64,000 nt of DNA, taken from contig NC_087067.1 of NCBI RefSeq assembly GCF_963678635.1, forward strand, positions 36,960,686 through 37,024,685, given 5' to 3'. Below, piece after piece: positions 11,801-26,800 of the stretch (the stretch's first letter is position 1; every line of letters starts with the position of its first letter). The position numbers and the translations under genes are program-made. The notes beneath the pieces are model-generated. The model was given only the letters and a program-made list of their open reading frames with translations, was not told the origin of the DNA and searched no databases. Origin of the DNA: Symsagittifera roscoffensis (Eukaryota; Xenacoelomorpha; Acoela; Convolutidae).

Positions 11801-14800
11801 TTTTGTCCATCTTTTTCCATCTTTGTCCTGTTATCTTTCCGTATTCTTTGCGTAATTTTTCAGATTTCATGCTGAGCGACTGCAATGAATGAAACAATTT
11901 GCATAAACTGCCTTGTTGTGATTTTGAAAGTGAGTTTTGATTGTTTTTGTTCCGGTCGAGGGCTGTTAGTTTTGTACCGTTTTGGTTGCCATAGCAACCG
12001 TGAGATAAAGTGTTCCGTTTTTGCCTAGAGTGAATTTTATCTTTAAAATGTTCTAGAACTTTTTTAGTTTTGTTCGAGTCCCCTCATGATGGTAAGCCGA
12101 TTGCTTAAACAGTCAAGAGATTTTTAAAAAATCTTTTTGTTGTCACATCGATTTTTAAAATCTAATTCCGACTCTGGCCACAGTTCCTCGTTCAGCTCTG
12201 TTGAAAAATAGTCTACTATTCCCATATCTTTCCCCAGAAAAAATTGATAAGTTAGCAATCTATCCACACATGGATTGAGTCTGGATTGATTCATTTTATT
12301 AGATCTGTTTTCATCTAGCGCTGATGTTAGAGCATTGCGATCGGTGGCTATCACAAACTACTTATGCAAGAGATAATGTTTAAATCGTACTACTGACCAT
12401 ACAAATGCGAGAAATTCAAGCTCGTTGGTCGAATAATTCTTTTCATGGGATTCAGATAGCGTGATGCAAATTCAATTGTTATCAAATCCCTTTCCTCAGC
12501 TTTTTCTTTGACTGTTGTTGCTAGGCCACTATGGCTGGCATCGCATTTGACTCGGGTGTCTTTGGATTGGTTATAATAGTTGAATTTAGTGATATTTGTT
12601 ACCGCTTGTTTTATGTATTCAAATATTTTTGAGTGTCCTTTCCCATTCGAATTTTTTGACTGGTGCTAAAATATTTTTCAATTTTTTTCTTTTCATTTTC
12701 CTGCCATAAAAAGGGTCGAAGCTTAACCGTCAAACTAGCTGAGTTTAGAGAAATTTTTGATACTACCCATGAATGATCTGAATTGTTATAGAGATCTAGG
12801 TGGATGTACGTTTAGTAGCGTCTTTTTTTGTTTTTTAGAAGTGATTCCGCATTTGGAGAGTTTCAAAACAAGGAATTCTTCATCGAGTTTCTTGACTACC
12901 TCGAGAACCACTTCTTTGTGTTTATCTTCGTTACCTTTTGAGACAATTAAAATTTCATCTAAAAAACCAAAAATGTGTTGCTAGAGTGATTTATGATTCA
13001 ATCCATAGCCTTTTGAAACTCTGCTCGCATGGCGGCCGGACCATAAAACCCAATAGAGAATCTATATGTCCCGTCGCTTGTCCCCTTACATTATTTAAAT
13101 TGTCTTGCTTAGATGTTTCAGCAGTTAGTCTCATTTGGCTATAGGCATCTTTTAGATCCAGCAGTGAGAAATACAGCGTCCCGGTCTTTCGTTGTGGTTA
13201 TTTGACTTACCCTGCCCAAAAGCTCATCAACAATGGGCATTTAGTACTGGTTATTGTACAATTGTCTATAAATGGGTTTTACGCCCAATGCTAATTTTAT
13301 GGAATCATCTTTTTTCACTGTGATTACTATTGAAGCGATAAAATAATCAACAGTACATTTATCTTTTTTTAGTAGTTTTGTAAGTTTGATCAAGTTTAAT
13401 CTTGAATATGAATGGGTATCCTTCTTCCTTACTCTTGTATTGGACATAAAGAATATTTAGTTTTTCGTTCACAACGTGATTCTTTGATTCCCCTTGGTGA
13501 TCAAATTGGTAATTGAAATAATGGAAAACTGTTTTTTCCAATCTTCCGGCAGCTTGCACAGTAGCACGTCAAAGCTCGATCTTTCTTTGGGTGCTGGTTT
13601 CTGAGTTGTGTGAATCCGCTATTTGTTTTGTAGATCCAGACTCAAAATGCATCTTGTACGACGTTCGGTGATAAGAAACGATGCTACTGTCACCTCCCAT
13701 CCCGCTGGTCGGATGTCTACTTTGAGCGCTTCCTTATCATAGTCGGATCTTTGTGGTATTCGGCAAACTGCGCTGACAGATTTAGTCTTTCGCCGGTGTG
13801 AGTTTTGTTTCGTTTTACATCTCCAGTATCTGCTTGGCCGGTGCCCAGTTTGAGAAGGATACCGGGATACCCGTATCTAGGGTCATGATTATATTTTGAT
13901 TGTCAATTCTGACCGACGCTTTTAGCAGTTTAATGTGCTGTGATTGGTGATTTCGACAATTATCAATCTTTTGATAGTTTGTGTCTCCTTCCCGACTGGT
14001 TATCTTGCATCTTTGTTTTCTAATCGATGTTCGATGTATTCCTCAATTTGAACCAACGTTTTGAATCGAATTACTTTCTTTATCTGGACATGTTGTGTCT
14101 TCCGTCACTTCGTTTACTTGTTGTGAACGGCACATCTTGGCGACCTGACTGGGATTGTTACAATTTTGACATGACTTTCCCATTGCTGGACAGGTTTTCA
14201 AGTGTCCCTCCACGGACGCTTTTTCACACCTAGTGTACGGTTTGCTGTCTGTCCGGGGCCTTGAGTTGTTTCTGAATTCGGTTTTTTTCGTTTATACTGT
14301 ATTCTGTTCGGTCGACTTTTGTTTTGGTTCCTATTGTCTACTGCCATAATGAGTTACTGTTTTATCTTGACTTGTGACCCAGCAAATTGGCCAGCGCTTG
14401 CAGTAGCAGCGAGTGATTTTTGAAACGCTTGTATCTTTTGTTTGCTCTGTTGGAACTTCAGAGCTCTTTCCAGGACTTCAATCGGTGAAAATGTTTCGAG
14501 TGATAGCGTATCGTGTAAAACCGTGTTCTTCATCTTCGAGATGAATTGATCTCTAACTAATTCGTCCCCCAGGTTGTCTAGCTCTGCTCTTGCTGCCTGT
14601 GCAGTTAAGCCGTATGGAGGGATTCCAGTGTCTCGCACGTTTCTTCAGATATAATGAACAGTTTGTACCTCTCATACGTAACACTTTGCGTTTTTATCGA
14701 ACGAGGCTTTGGCTAAAATTACTATTCCTCTAAACTCAAGTTTGGAGACTTCCGTATGTGGTTTTTTTTCTTGAACAAATCTTTTCTTTTTTCCGTACCC

Positions 14801-17800
14801 AAGGCAAGGAGTAGTCTCGATGCGAGTCGTTTTTGCACGTCATTTTAATACACAAAATGGCCGAATTTTTGTCTCTTTCCTTTTTTTTCTTCATTTTTGA
14901 GCAGAACTCGGTCTCGCGCCATTTTATCTCTGGCTTCCCAATCTGTTCCTGTCTGAGCATCCTCATTCGCTCGTGGTGTCTCTGGGCTTGAAACGGGCTC
15001 TTCTAAGACTGGTTTTTGGTCTTCCAATAATATCTCTGCGTTACCGTTTTCCTTTAACGTCACTGCCAATAAAAAAAAATTCCAACCTTATTTTAAAGTT
15101 CCAGGGCGGGTCGGAATTCGCTGACGTCCAGAAAACAGGAATACCAATGTCAGTTCTACTGCCTTGAGACAAGAATCCTGCTGGTTGTGCCATGTGCAAT
15201 TAACAGAGATAATTAAAACTCCTGAATGAAAACTAATTAGAATTCAAATGGTAAATTTAGACTAGACTCTTTAGTCTTTTTGTGCACAAGCTAAGTGTGT
15301 GACTGAGTTTCGTATAATCATACGGTACACTGACTAACAGTCTTCTGACGTTTTAAGTCGGCTCAATATGGTCTTGAGAATAAACTAGCAATAATATATA
15401 CAGATAACAATATGCGCATCCCATGTTTACTGTAGCCGCAAGGTTACTGTACCACACAGCCAAAACAAATGCTTTTGAAAAAACAAAAAAGCAGGTTGGA
15501 GAGCAATAAATTGAACAGAATTTCTTGAATTTCACATCCTGTGCAAGTTTACGATATCAAAGTTTCCTAAGCAAACCCCAATTTTTTTTTGTAACGGCGC
15601 TTCAGCATAAGAAAATTAGAAAGGGATTACTAATGTTTTGGCAAAAAGAGGTATAAGCGGCTGGGAAAATTGATTCTGTTAGATTGACTATCGGTTTAAC
15701 TACATAAATAAGATCAAAAATTGCACCAGAAAAAAGACGAAAAAGTTTTGAGTCGGCGTGGTTGATGGTTGTTAAACTTAATGAAAAATGGTTGCCGAGT
15801 TCAAACAAAAAGTTCAATTCTGCCTCTGATTTTTGGTTTCTTCTCTTCTGGTGGTAAATTGGTTTGAGCCTTTGCTTTTGATGCTAAAATTTTTTGCTTG
15901 CTTCTCAACCTAAAACACTAACAAAAAAGACTTTACAATGATTTACGGGGCTTAGGAAATTAGAAGATCGTAAAATTATTGAATTTAGACAATAATTTGT
16001 TGCGAATTTAGACAAAAAGAACTGGGCCAACAATTTTTTTTACCGATGGGAAGGGGGGTGACGGGGTGCGACCGCTCCTACCTCTCAATTCTGGTTGCCA
16101 AAACTTTTTCAAAGGTTCCTCCATTTGGTATAACTTAACGACATCCATTTTTGGCTGACCAACATCAAAGTTTTTCTGTTATTAAAGAAAAGAAGTGTTT
16201 ATTCAAGCAATATTAAGTTCGTACCAGCATCGAGTTTCAGGAGTTAACAATCTATAATATTTTAATTTTAGGACCTGTCTTACCAAAATTGCAGAAAAAA
16301 TCTAATATAATCAATTATTAAATGATTATAATATTTTGTTTCCAATGTAAGCATTTCTTAGTTCTTTAAAAAAATATAATTGATTTGAATCAATTTTTTT
16401 TGCATATATGTTCTCAAGCGATTATAAATTAAATAGGTTTGTGAAAACTAAATTTCAAAAAAGGAAAAGTTTTGAAGTTTCATAGGGTCACGTCAATAAA
16501 TTAAAAAACGCGAAAACGCATGCATTTGGCTAGAAATTAGCGTGCAATTATCTTTGCTATGAGTCATTACCAATTAAATAAGTCTTTATAAATTTACCCC
16601 CAGGACGTTGGTTCCTATGAAAAATGAGAGCATTGTTTTGAAAGTTTTCAATCAATTCAAAATTATGAGGTTTTTTTTCTTCCCCATTAGAGTTGTTTTG
16701 TGATGCATATTCTAAGATTTTTTAATCATCAAAACATCAGCAAATTGATTTAATTTCCTGATTGATTCTGAAAATGTATTTTTCATCTACCGTGGGAATT
16801 TTTCCAGTAATATGAAAGGATCTCTACGAAACTTTTGTTTTGTGGTAAAACTTTATGTTCAGATGAACCAAAGAGTTCCAAAGGTCTCTCTTTTAGAGAT
16901 TTTTTTTATTAATAACCCACACAAAATTAATAACCCATCAGATATCCTTCGAATATTGTTTTGATTTGATAAAATTTTGGCAAAATAAGAAATAAAGATC
17001 GGTTATAATCAAGTATAACTGATTTTAAGGCGTAAGAACTGATTTTAAGGCGTAACTATAATCAATTATAATCGATTATAAGAGATTATAATCTCTTGGA
17101 AGATATCACAATTATAATTAATTATAAATTTTGTAAACAACTAAGTTTGGTAATTATAATCAATTATAATTGTCAAAAAATCATCATAATAATCCGTTAC
17201 AATCAATTAATTACGCCTAAACTTGGTTGCGGGTGAATTAAAAAAACCAAACCGAGCTTAAATATTCCGTTTTCTTCAAAAGTCGGAACAATAATCTGTC
17301 TCTATATAATTTGTTTCGAAGGGGGAAACAATTTTCACGCAATTGGGACGCAAGTTATTGTCTTCATTCATTTACTTTCGAATCGTCTAAATTTCTTGTT
17401 GTTTAATTTTCTTGCCGCCAAGGTTTTCCTTATAAACGGCTAATTTTTGTTTAAAAAAACATGCGAGGCTCTGGTTCCTTTGTTTTTTCGCAATTTTTGT
17501 AGTTTGATCATTTTCGTCTAAATTTTTTAGCATTCAATCATTTTAGATTTTGGAATATCAAAAAAATAGCTTGTGATTTGTAAATAATGGGGGTACTGTG
17601 GAAATATCCGACATGTCAAGCTTGCGAAAAACCAAGTTCATGCAAACCGACTACTTAAAAACATATGGAAAGATCCGATGTCTAGCCTTCGCTTAAAACT
17701 TGCTGTATTGGCACAAACAATTATAGCCGCCGAGCAGTCGCATTATTGTGATGCGAGCCTAAAAAAAACGGGTAGGATTCCTTATTAAAACTATAGCCAG

Positions 17801-20800
17801 CGGCGACAGACACACGCAGTGCAGCCCCTCCCACGCCGACCTTAAACCGAGAGTCGGCTCAGTTGGAATCAATTAATTGAGGTACATGTCTTGTTTTAGA
17901 AATTCTTTGGGAAGTTATCGTAATTATAGTAATTATCCTAATTTATTATCGTAATTATCTTAATTATTACATCGGGCGTTTGACATATCGGATGTTTGCC
18001 CCAGACAAAATGATATATAGGTATGAAAAATCTGCTGGTGGCAAAGCAAGCATCCGATATTGCGAACATCACAGAGCAAACATCCCAACTTACATGATAG
18101 TCACCCTAAATAAAAAGAGTTCAAAACGCAGGTTTTTCTTATAGAAAACAATTGCAATCTACTATGATTTGCCTTTTAATGCCTTCTTCAAAAAAAATCA
18201 AAAGAAAAATTACAGCAGGATAATCAAATGCAGGCCCATTTTGGGATGCAAACGGCCACCCAGCAGAAAAAAAACGAGTATTTAGACAATAGAAAAATCT
18301 TGAAAAATTTCAAAATCATGAATGTTTTTGATTATCTTTAATGATAATGGTCCAGTGTTGGATACCTGGTTCGTAGTTTCTAGTGCTTAAATGGCGAGAA
18401 AAATAGAATTTGAGCGTATCGCTAAATAAGGTATCGCCGTATTTTTAATATCGCCGTATTTTTTGAATACATTTGGATACTTCCGCCAGTAAAGCTGTTC
18501 TTCAGATGTTTGCGCTATTTGGTTTTTCCGTTTGCGCAAAAACACGTTCAGTTTTTAATTCTTAAACAACAATTTTCTTGCCATTCAAAAGCAATGGTCG
18601 TTTTTATACTCCTTTTTATTGGCGATGAAATTTAACTAATTTAAATAAGTCATTTAAGCTCGTTCAAAAGTATGGAAATAATACAGACTGTGTTGGTCTG
18701 TGAACTTTAGATGTATGTCCCTGGTGGGTCCGGCACACAACTTCTTAATCACACTGTCTTCCTCCTTGGCCATGAGTAACACATTCCTGTCCATGTCCAC
18801 CACCTGGTACACATTCTCCTCCAGAAAACCAAATTTGGGCTCTAAACACAGCAAACATCTCGCGTTGGGCAATAATCTAGGCACCAAAATTCGGGAAAAG
18901 AATGATTTGATGCGTAAATACCTTGATAAAACTCGAACCCAGGTGCTTCACTTATTTTTCGACTTTGAAAAACCAGCGGGTGAGATTTTGCGCCTGTAAA
19001 CCCGCGGTCCAGAAGCAATTTTAAGTCGAGCACAATGTCAAAAGTTACCCAAATTTGGCCAAGAAAGTCAAAGCATAGGTCGAGTACAGTAGTCCAAAAG
19101 TACCCAATTTTAGCCGAGAGAGTCAAAGCATAGAACAAGACACTTCTCATTTTTAGACAAACAAATGAAAACATATCGAGCTGTGGCCTGTCGAGGGGAA
19201 TGGAGGCTTCGTGATTTTTCGGTGAAAAAGTTCCAAAAAATTATAAAGCGTCATTTTGGCCTGCTTTTCAATGATTTGTCATCTGCCGTGTTTTTTTTTT
19301 CATCGTGTTCAATAAAGCTCAGAAATTCAATATAGTACAAATAAAAATTCATCAAAAATTCGGTCAGTTTTTAAAAAGCCAACCCCCTCTCAAAAAATTC
19401 CCGCGGTCGCCACTGATGTTGAGCAAAACTATTGAGGGTTGAAAGCTGCGAGGGTTAAACTATTGAGGGAAAAAAGGCAAAAGCAACTCAACTCGACCAA
19501 ACAAATTAATTTTCTTGTTTTGCCAAGAAAGTCAAAAATGTTGAGCAGATAGAAAGATATCTGAACTAAAATGTAGAAAGATATATCTGAATTACGTCGA
19601 GCAAAACCGAAAGAGTTTCTCGATACCAAAATTTTATTGAGAAAGTTTAAACATGCCCAACGTTGATCGAGACAGACGAAACACGCCGAATTTTGGTCAA
19701 CTTGACCTAGAACCTTCTCATATCCGCAAAAACCCTAATCACTGTAGTTCCGATAACTCACAGATTTCAAGTAGATGCCTCAAAAATATTGGCAGTATAT
19801 CAATTTTGAAAAACATAGTAGCAAATTTTGAACTATGAAATGAATTTCGAAAAGAGTGGCTTGTGTTCTTCTGTGTTTCATACTGATATACTGCATAGTT
19901 GAAACGAAAATGTATGAAATAACTGTAGCTTTCAATATTTACTGTAATAAACTCGATAGCGTGCCAAGGGGGTGGAGGGTTCGATGACTGCCCCCCCCCC
20001 CCCACAATTCTGGTTGCCATTTTTTTTCCAAAGGGTCCCCCTTTGGCATCATTTACGACTAGTCAAATTCAAAAGTTTTCGAAAGGCGCCTTTGGCGGCA
20101 ATATAACTAAATTTGAGGGGCAGCCGTGCGCCTAAAAAACGCAACTTTTGACCAAATGATTTTTAAAAGTGCTCGAAACGTCCGTAGCCTGTTTTTTTTT
20201 AGCGGAAAAATGCCTGCGGCGCAAAAAGTTTTTGAAAAAATAGGGTCCTTATAGTATTTTCGGAGAGCTCAAAAAATTAAATTGGTCGACCTAAAAAAAA
20301 GTTCAATAAAACTTTCGATTTTTTTTTCGAAAAACCGCCCCCACCACTATCAATTTTTCTGAATACGCCACTAAGTAAAATTTTGACCATTTTGAAGCTC
20401 AATTGGAATCCATTTAAGCTGCCAAAAACGGCCGGAAAGGTTTTTTTGAGAAACCGGCTGTTCTTTTCTGCTATCTCAAAGTAAGATTTAAAACAAGCGT
20501 TTTTCTATAGATGGCGGGGTACTGCAATTTCCCAAAATTTCAAAAATTCAAACAGAAAAGATTTCTTCCACTAAAATATTATTTCTGAACGTTTCAATAA
20601 TTCAAACAGAAAAGAACTTCGACTTCAAATAAGGAAGAGCCATATTACACCACACTACAAAACATCTTTTCTAATCCGACAATCTTGGAAAAAAATTATT
20701 CTCGCAAAGCCTGAATGAATATCGGTGATAACAACAAACAAACTACCTAAAGAGAAATTGGCAATTACACGTGAATGTAAAAAAAAGGTAAAAGTAGATT

Positions 20801-23800
20801 TCTTGACTTCTCTGGTTGATGTACATTTTGCTATCATTGGACGGTTCATATGAGCAAATGTACACTTTCATGGATTTTTTTAGGGTGAATGCAGTTATAA
20901 ACTGATTCCAAATCAAGTTTTAACTCGATGTGCAACCAAGAATGTCTAAAATCAAATTTATTTGTGCTCTGATTTTCGAAGAAAAATTCGAAAAGTTTGT
21001 GCTCGGTGTGGTTTGTTTTTCTTCGGGAAAATTTAGACTTTTTAGTTTAATTTTTTTTTGAAAAATTTTAATACATATGACTGGTTTTGAAACTTTTCTG
21101 GCGATTATTTGTTCCTAGATTATGGTTGGTTGATTGTGAGACTAATTTGAACGCAATATTTTCAAATCAAAAGGTTTTTGTGTAAGTAACTGTTGCGGTA
21201 ACGATTTTGGTGAACAATGAATTTCTTGACATCAACCTGCCTGAAAGTATTCAATGACCCAGTTGCACAAGTTTTCTAGCTGTTGGATATCTTATTTCAG
21301 AAGTCAGCAAAAATATCTGGAAAAATGCACGTACCCAGAGGATTTTCTGCGCAAGATCTGAAACTCTTTATTTCTGAATTAAGTTGATTCTCAGATCTGC
21401 AATTCTTTATTTCAGATCTTGACAAGATTTGCAGGATGAAACAATGAAACTCAATAAACTCAGTGAATCAGTGAGAACCAGGTTCCAAAAGATTCTGCTA
21501 GCACCAGAGTTTAGCAGAGTTAGCAGAAATCGGCTGCTTATAGAGCAGAATATTTCAAAGAGCAGCAGACAGAGCCCCGCATTTGTCAAATTAAGATTGC
21601 AATCGATTACATAATTGATTTTAAGTAAATGATTTAAACTCTAAAATGTAATAATACAGGAATTTCATAAAATTCAAATTAAGGGTTTTTGGTTGTGTAA
21701 AAACAAATTATATTGTTTAAAAAGGTGGTTTTTCAAGTATAAATATGTATATACTTGTTCTAAGGAGGATTTGGGGAGGGGCAGTGGGCGGAAGGCCTTT
21801 TTGGCCTTTTTTCACGAAATTTAGCCTGCGGCGCGTAAAATTTGACCAAAACAGGGTCTTTTTACTGATTTGAGAGAGCTCGGAAAATCAATTTGGTCGA
21901 CCTAGAAAAAAGGTGAAAAATTTTGAGATAATTTTTTTGAAATCCCCCTCAAGAAAATCCTAGATCTGCCCCTGTACTTGGTATAAAATTCTTTAGAATA
22001 TGTTTAAAATTGGTTATTTGTTTTGTCTAAAAAAAATATTTTGTCTGAAAAATGTAATTTTCTTGTCAAAAAACATGCTATTTGAGAGAAAATAAGGCCC
22101 AAAAAGTTGATTTAAGTGTGGTTTTTGGTCGCAAAAGGTACCAAAAAGTTGCGCTCAAGAAAAATCTCTCTCAGTAATTGTACCCAGGGAATTTTCTGTG
22201 CAAGATCTGAAGTTCCATATTTCCTACATAAGTTGATGCTCAGATCTGAAATTCTTTATTTCAGATTTTGATTAGAACTTGAAAATTTCAGATCTGAATT
22301 TTGGATCTGAAATAGAAAATTTCAGATCTGAAATAACCTTGAAAAACAAAATTTCAGATCTAAAATTAGATCTGAGAAACTTTTTGTTGATTTAAAATTT
22401 ATGCATTTCGAGCAAACCAATGAGTTCTTTTGATGTTACTGCAATACACAATTATGTTTAGATTAACAAGCGGTAAAAAAAAACTTTCACAAACAATTTT
22501 TTAAACAGTTTTTCTACTGAATTTCTTATTCAACTGTGTTCAAATGTTTTCAAAAACTCTTAGAAGACCTATCAATTCTTGATTTTCATGCGTTTCCAAT
22601 GTTTATCTCATGCTTGAGGAAAAGTTTTTTGGGAGTCTCCTATTTGAGATTTTGCTGAGTACCTTCTAGTATGAAGCAGAAGCTATCAAACACAAAATTA
22701 TCAAAAATAGCAAAATTTGTGCCAAAATCATTGATAACCAGATCTAAAATATTCAATAAAAACTAAATTTCAGATCTTAAATTTGATCTGAAAATGATTT
22801 TGAAATTGATAAGATCTAAGAGTTATTTTTACATATCACAACCCAATTTAGATCTGAAATTTAGATCTGAAAAAGAATATTTCAGATCTGAATTAGGACA
22901 TTTATTAGGCACGGGTGTGCATGCTGTATTATGTTAATTTAGCATGTTCTTTTTTCAGTATCGGTTGTGAGACGGCAGCTACAATTTGGTTCACGGCATT
23001 ATAAAATGATGGCTTTCTGGAACTTGCTTAAATCTATGTATTGCTATTGTATTTATTGCTAAATTGATATCCTTGGTTGTTTTTACGATTAATTTGAATC
23101 GGTCTTATTTAGATTTTTTTGTTAAATATTTTTTGTTTTGTAAATTTTATTCAATTGGTTATCTGAAATTTAGTTTTTCTTGTTTATTTCAGATCTGAAA
23201 AATCAATGATTCTGACACAATTTTTGCCATTTTTGGTACTTTGTATTTAATAGCTTCTGCTAACTACTAACAGGCACTCAGCAAATTCTCAAATGGGAAA
23301 CTGCCAAAATATGTTTTCCCAATCATGTGAAAAACATTGGAAAAAACTGCTTGTGAAAGGATTTGGAATTTTTTTACAGCGAGTAAAAATCTAACCATAA
23401 TTGTGTATTGCAGAAACTTTGAAAAATAAAAACTCAATTGTTTGCTCGAAATGCATAAATTATAACTTAACAAAGGGTTTCTCAGATCTAGTTTCAGATC
23501 TGAAAATTTGTTTTTCAAGGTTATTTCAGATCTGAATTTTTCTATTTCAGATCCAATTTTCAGATTTGAATTTTTAAAACCTTGTCAAGATCTGAAATAT
23601 AGAATATCAGATCTGAGAATCAACTCATATATAAAATAAAGAATTTCAAATTTTGCACACAAAAATCCCATATTATGGGAAAGGTGCTAGGGAAATGTTT
23701 TTGACCAAAAATGTGCCTCATTTCAAGTTTAACTCAATTCAATTTGGATCAGTTTTGAATTCGGAATAGTTTGCAGGCTTGCTCTAATCGTTAGCATTAT

Positions 23801-26800
23801 GCCCGCAGCATCAAAAACAAAACATCCGAGTGCTCTTAAATTAGACCAAAACAAGGAAGTTAAATTAAAATTTTCCATTTTTCCAGCAAGTCGCAAAAAA
23901 CGATTCCAGCAAGTCGCAAAATATCAATTTTTACTTGAACTGAAATAGACACCCTTCATTGGGGTCTAAAATTATTTGTTCGCTTTAGTCTGAATGAAAA
24001 ATCTGCTCCAAAACGTATAGATGGTGTTATTTTCTTTGAAGGTGCGAGCAAAATGTGTCTTGCAACAATACGTGCCAAGCTATCTTGGTAATTTTTAAAA
24101 TCAATTTCACAATTGATTCTGCCATCAACTTAAAAAGTTCGCAATCTGCTTTGAAACTCGTTTTGTATTTTTTTTGAACTGATACACGTTAAACATCACT
24201 GTTCCCTAACAGTTTAAAGGTGATTAGTTTTGCTTCTATTTTTAAGAACTAACACATAGGTGAACAAGACTGCTCGTATCAGGGTAAAGCTCTGATTGTT
24301 CCGACTGCCCTTTAATTCTATCAGATATTTTGGTTAATTTAATATTAGCAAAAATATGAGTTCAGGCCGATATTATCAAAAAATATGTGTTTCAATTTGA
24401 GTCGTATGTGGTATTGAATTAATAAAAACAAACTTGTTGCCTTGACTCAATTTTAAAAAATTTTATAGTCCGGGATAATGCAAACGCAGTTTTTGCCGGA
24501 ATCATTGCAGGTTACCATAGTGGTATGAACGCTCGGCTGACCGCATGCAGATCAAAAGATGGATACCTTGCGAGATCGGGGTTTTTTAAAAGTGATCTGA
24601 ATAGAAAAATTACCCCGAGCATGTATATTACTCACTTTCTTCGAAATTCAAAACAAAAACTATAGGAACTCGACTTATTGCCTCTTTATTTTCCAAAACT
24701 GCAAATTAGATTTTAATTGAAGGTTTTATTTAAATCCGCTTGTTTTGAAAATGACATGATCATTAAATAGGCTAATTCAATCTTAGTTTTCAGACCTTAT
24801 TTTGTAGAAACCTTCGTTACACAATAGCATCAGGTTATATGAGGAGAGAGAAAGGGCAAAAGCAAAAAGAATTTCGATAAGTGGATATTTCAAATCAACT
24901 TATCGATGAGTTAACACAGTTTTGTTTACACAGACTTTAAAGCGTAATTCACACGCATTCAGTAGACACGTTCAAATCTCTATGGATCCTTTTTGTTCCG
25001 ACTTTCGAAAAAAAACGGAATATTTTTTGATCGGTGTGGTTTTTTTTCAGTCAATTTCAGTCAATTTTCACCAATCGAAACAAATTTTCGCCAAATTTTT
25101 TAAAACCTGATTGAAGATATCGACATTCTGATCTCAAAGCTAAAAGATATTTCACCTCCGATATTTTTTGTATGGTTCTGGGGGTTTGAAAATTGCCAAA
25201 TTTGCAATGTTCTGGATTAAATTATGCGCGCTTTGAAGAGTTCATTCATAATGCTGAGAGCGTAACGCGAAAAACTAATGCGTGGCGAATTATCCCGCAC
25301 AACAAAATCGTTCCAAACTGAATTAGGGCTAGCTAATCGGATCGATTGTATTAATTTCATACGACTCAATATTTCACACTTGGATATTGTCCAAAGTTTA
25401 AAGATTTTCAATATTTTTTTCCCAAAAACTATTCGATATAAATTAAGGGACAGTCGGAAGATATACGAGCAGTCTTGTTTTTTTTATCCTTGTGTAAGAA
25501 AATATTCTGGTCTATAATTTGAAACAAGTTAAAAATATTTCTCAGTTAATCATTTTTTGATATAAAAATTTTTGCAATGTAGCGATCACGAATCAGATTT
25601 TGAATAGAATTCAATTTTGTTTCGAGTCTATTTAAATAAAAATAGTCGGATCCACTTTACAATCCCCCCTATGGTACCTACTTAAGAATCTCCACTCCTA
25701 TAAATAAATACAGTAATTTAGTAATGAGCTTTCTATTGAGAATTCTAATTTTGCTGCATTCTGATTGGCCGAAAAATCGACCAATTTGATCTACTTAACA
25801 ACCTTCACCTTTCTGTTAAGTAGATTCAAATGGTTATCGCGAACCATCTGAAAAAAAGTTTAAATGTTAAAATACTTATTTAAAAAAAAATGGTTTCGTT
25901 TCCAGCTACCAGGAAAAATTGGTGATACACAATATAAATATTGATTTTGTGGTCATTTAAAAATTTGGCAACCATGCCAACCGGTCTCGTATTTGGAGTG
26001 CGTCGCTTTCATTTCTACTTAAGGGAGAAAAGCTTCCTTCATTTTCTACTTGTCACAGCATATATTACACGTGGAGTTTTTATCACGATCAGGGGCGGAT
26101 TTAGGGGGGGATGTGGGGGTGGGGGAAGTTTGAATCCCCCCTCAGGGATTCGAACCCCTGCCGAAACAAAGGGTCCCCCGTTTGTACTATTTCGAAATAT
26201 CCATATTTGGTGACGTACCCTGAAAATTTTCTGAAGGTGCCTTGGGCGCCAATAAATACTAACTTTGAGGGGGGAGCGCGCGCCGAAAAAGCGCGGTTTT
26301 TTTTATCAACATTTTCCCAAAAAGTGCCTAAAAAGCCTTTTTTGGTCTGTTTTTTCAATTTTTTGCTTGCGGCGCAGAAAATTTGACCATACAGGGTTTT
26401 TTAAATTTTTTATTGCTTTGGAGGAGCTCGGAAGATCAGTTTAGTCGACCGAAAAAAAATTCGAAATTTTTTTGAAAGTCCACCCCTCCCCCCTCGAGAA
26501 AATCCTAGATCTGCCCCTGATCACGATTGAGTTGACGTAAAAAAATCATGTGAATGTTTTCTGAATCTCACGGCTCACCGTGTTACTGCCGGCTTGACGA
26601 GTTACAAAGTTGTCTTTTTGATCTGCATGTTTTGCTTTCAACCCATTCATATCACCAAAACTATTAACCCAGATTGTGCTACTTCAACTCTGATCAGAGA
26701 TGAAATCAGAGATAAGAACCGAAGTACTGTAACAGTGCAGTTTTTGGGCGTTTTTTTTCTGATAACAGCAATAACAGTGAAATTACACTTTAATTATATG

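Larger units (their letters stand above)
9208..15416 (-). mobile_element. Element 1: old Ty3/gypsy-type LTR retroelement
   Basis: Two direct repeats of 215 bp (9208-9422 and 15202-15416) bound a 6.2-kb unit read on the minus strand. Part order is gag, protease, reverse transcriptase, RNase H, integrase, which is the Ty3/gypsy order. The LTRs differ at roughly a tenth of positions, so the insertion is old. The copy is clearly broken, with many interruptions. LTR ends are placed from the extent of similarity, because no clear target duplication was found. It lies in scramblase intron 2 in the same orientation as that gene. Confidence 0.85.

Noticed and set aside
11255-11892. Plus-strand ORFs of 105 and 120 codons
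   Set aside because: They lie antisense to the pol region of element 1 and match nothing; they are shadows.
22184-23670. CRISPR-like array from the regular AGATCTGAAAT words
   Set aside because: Spacing is irregular, words are short and palindromic, arms are inverted, and the DNA is eukaryotic.
26140-26170. tRNA-type box B (GATTCGAACCCC) in the hAT-like MITE
   Set aside because: No box A or tRNA fold at the right distance; part of a short inverted stretch of the MITE.
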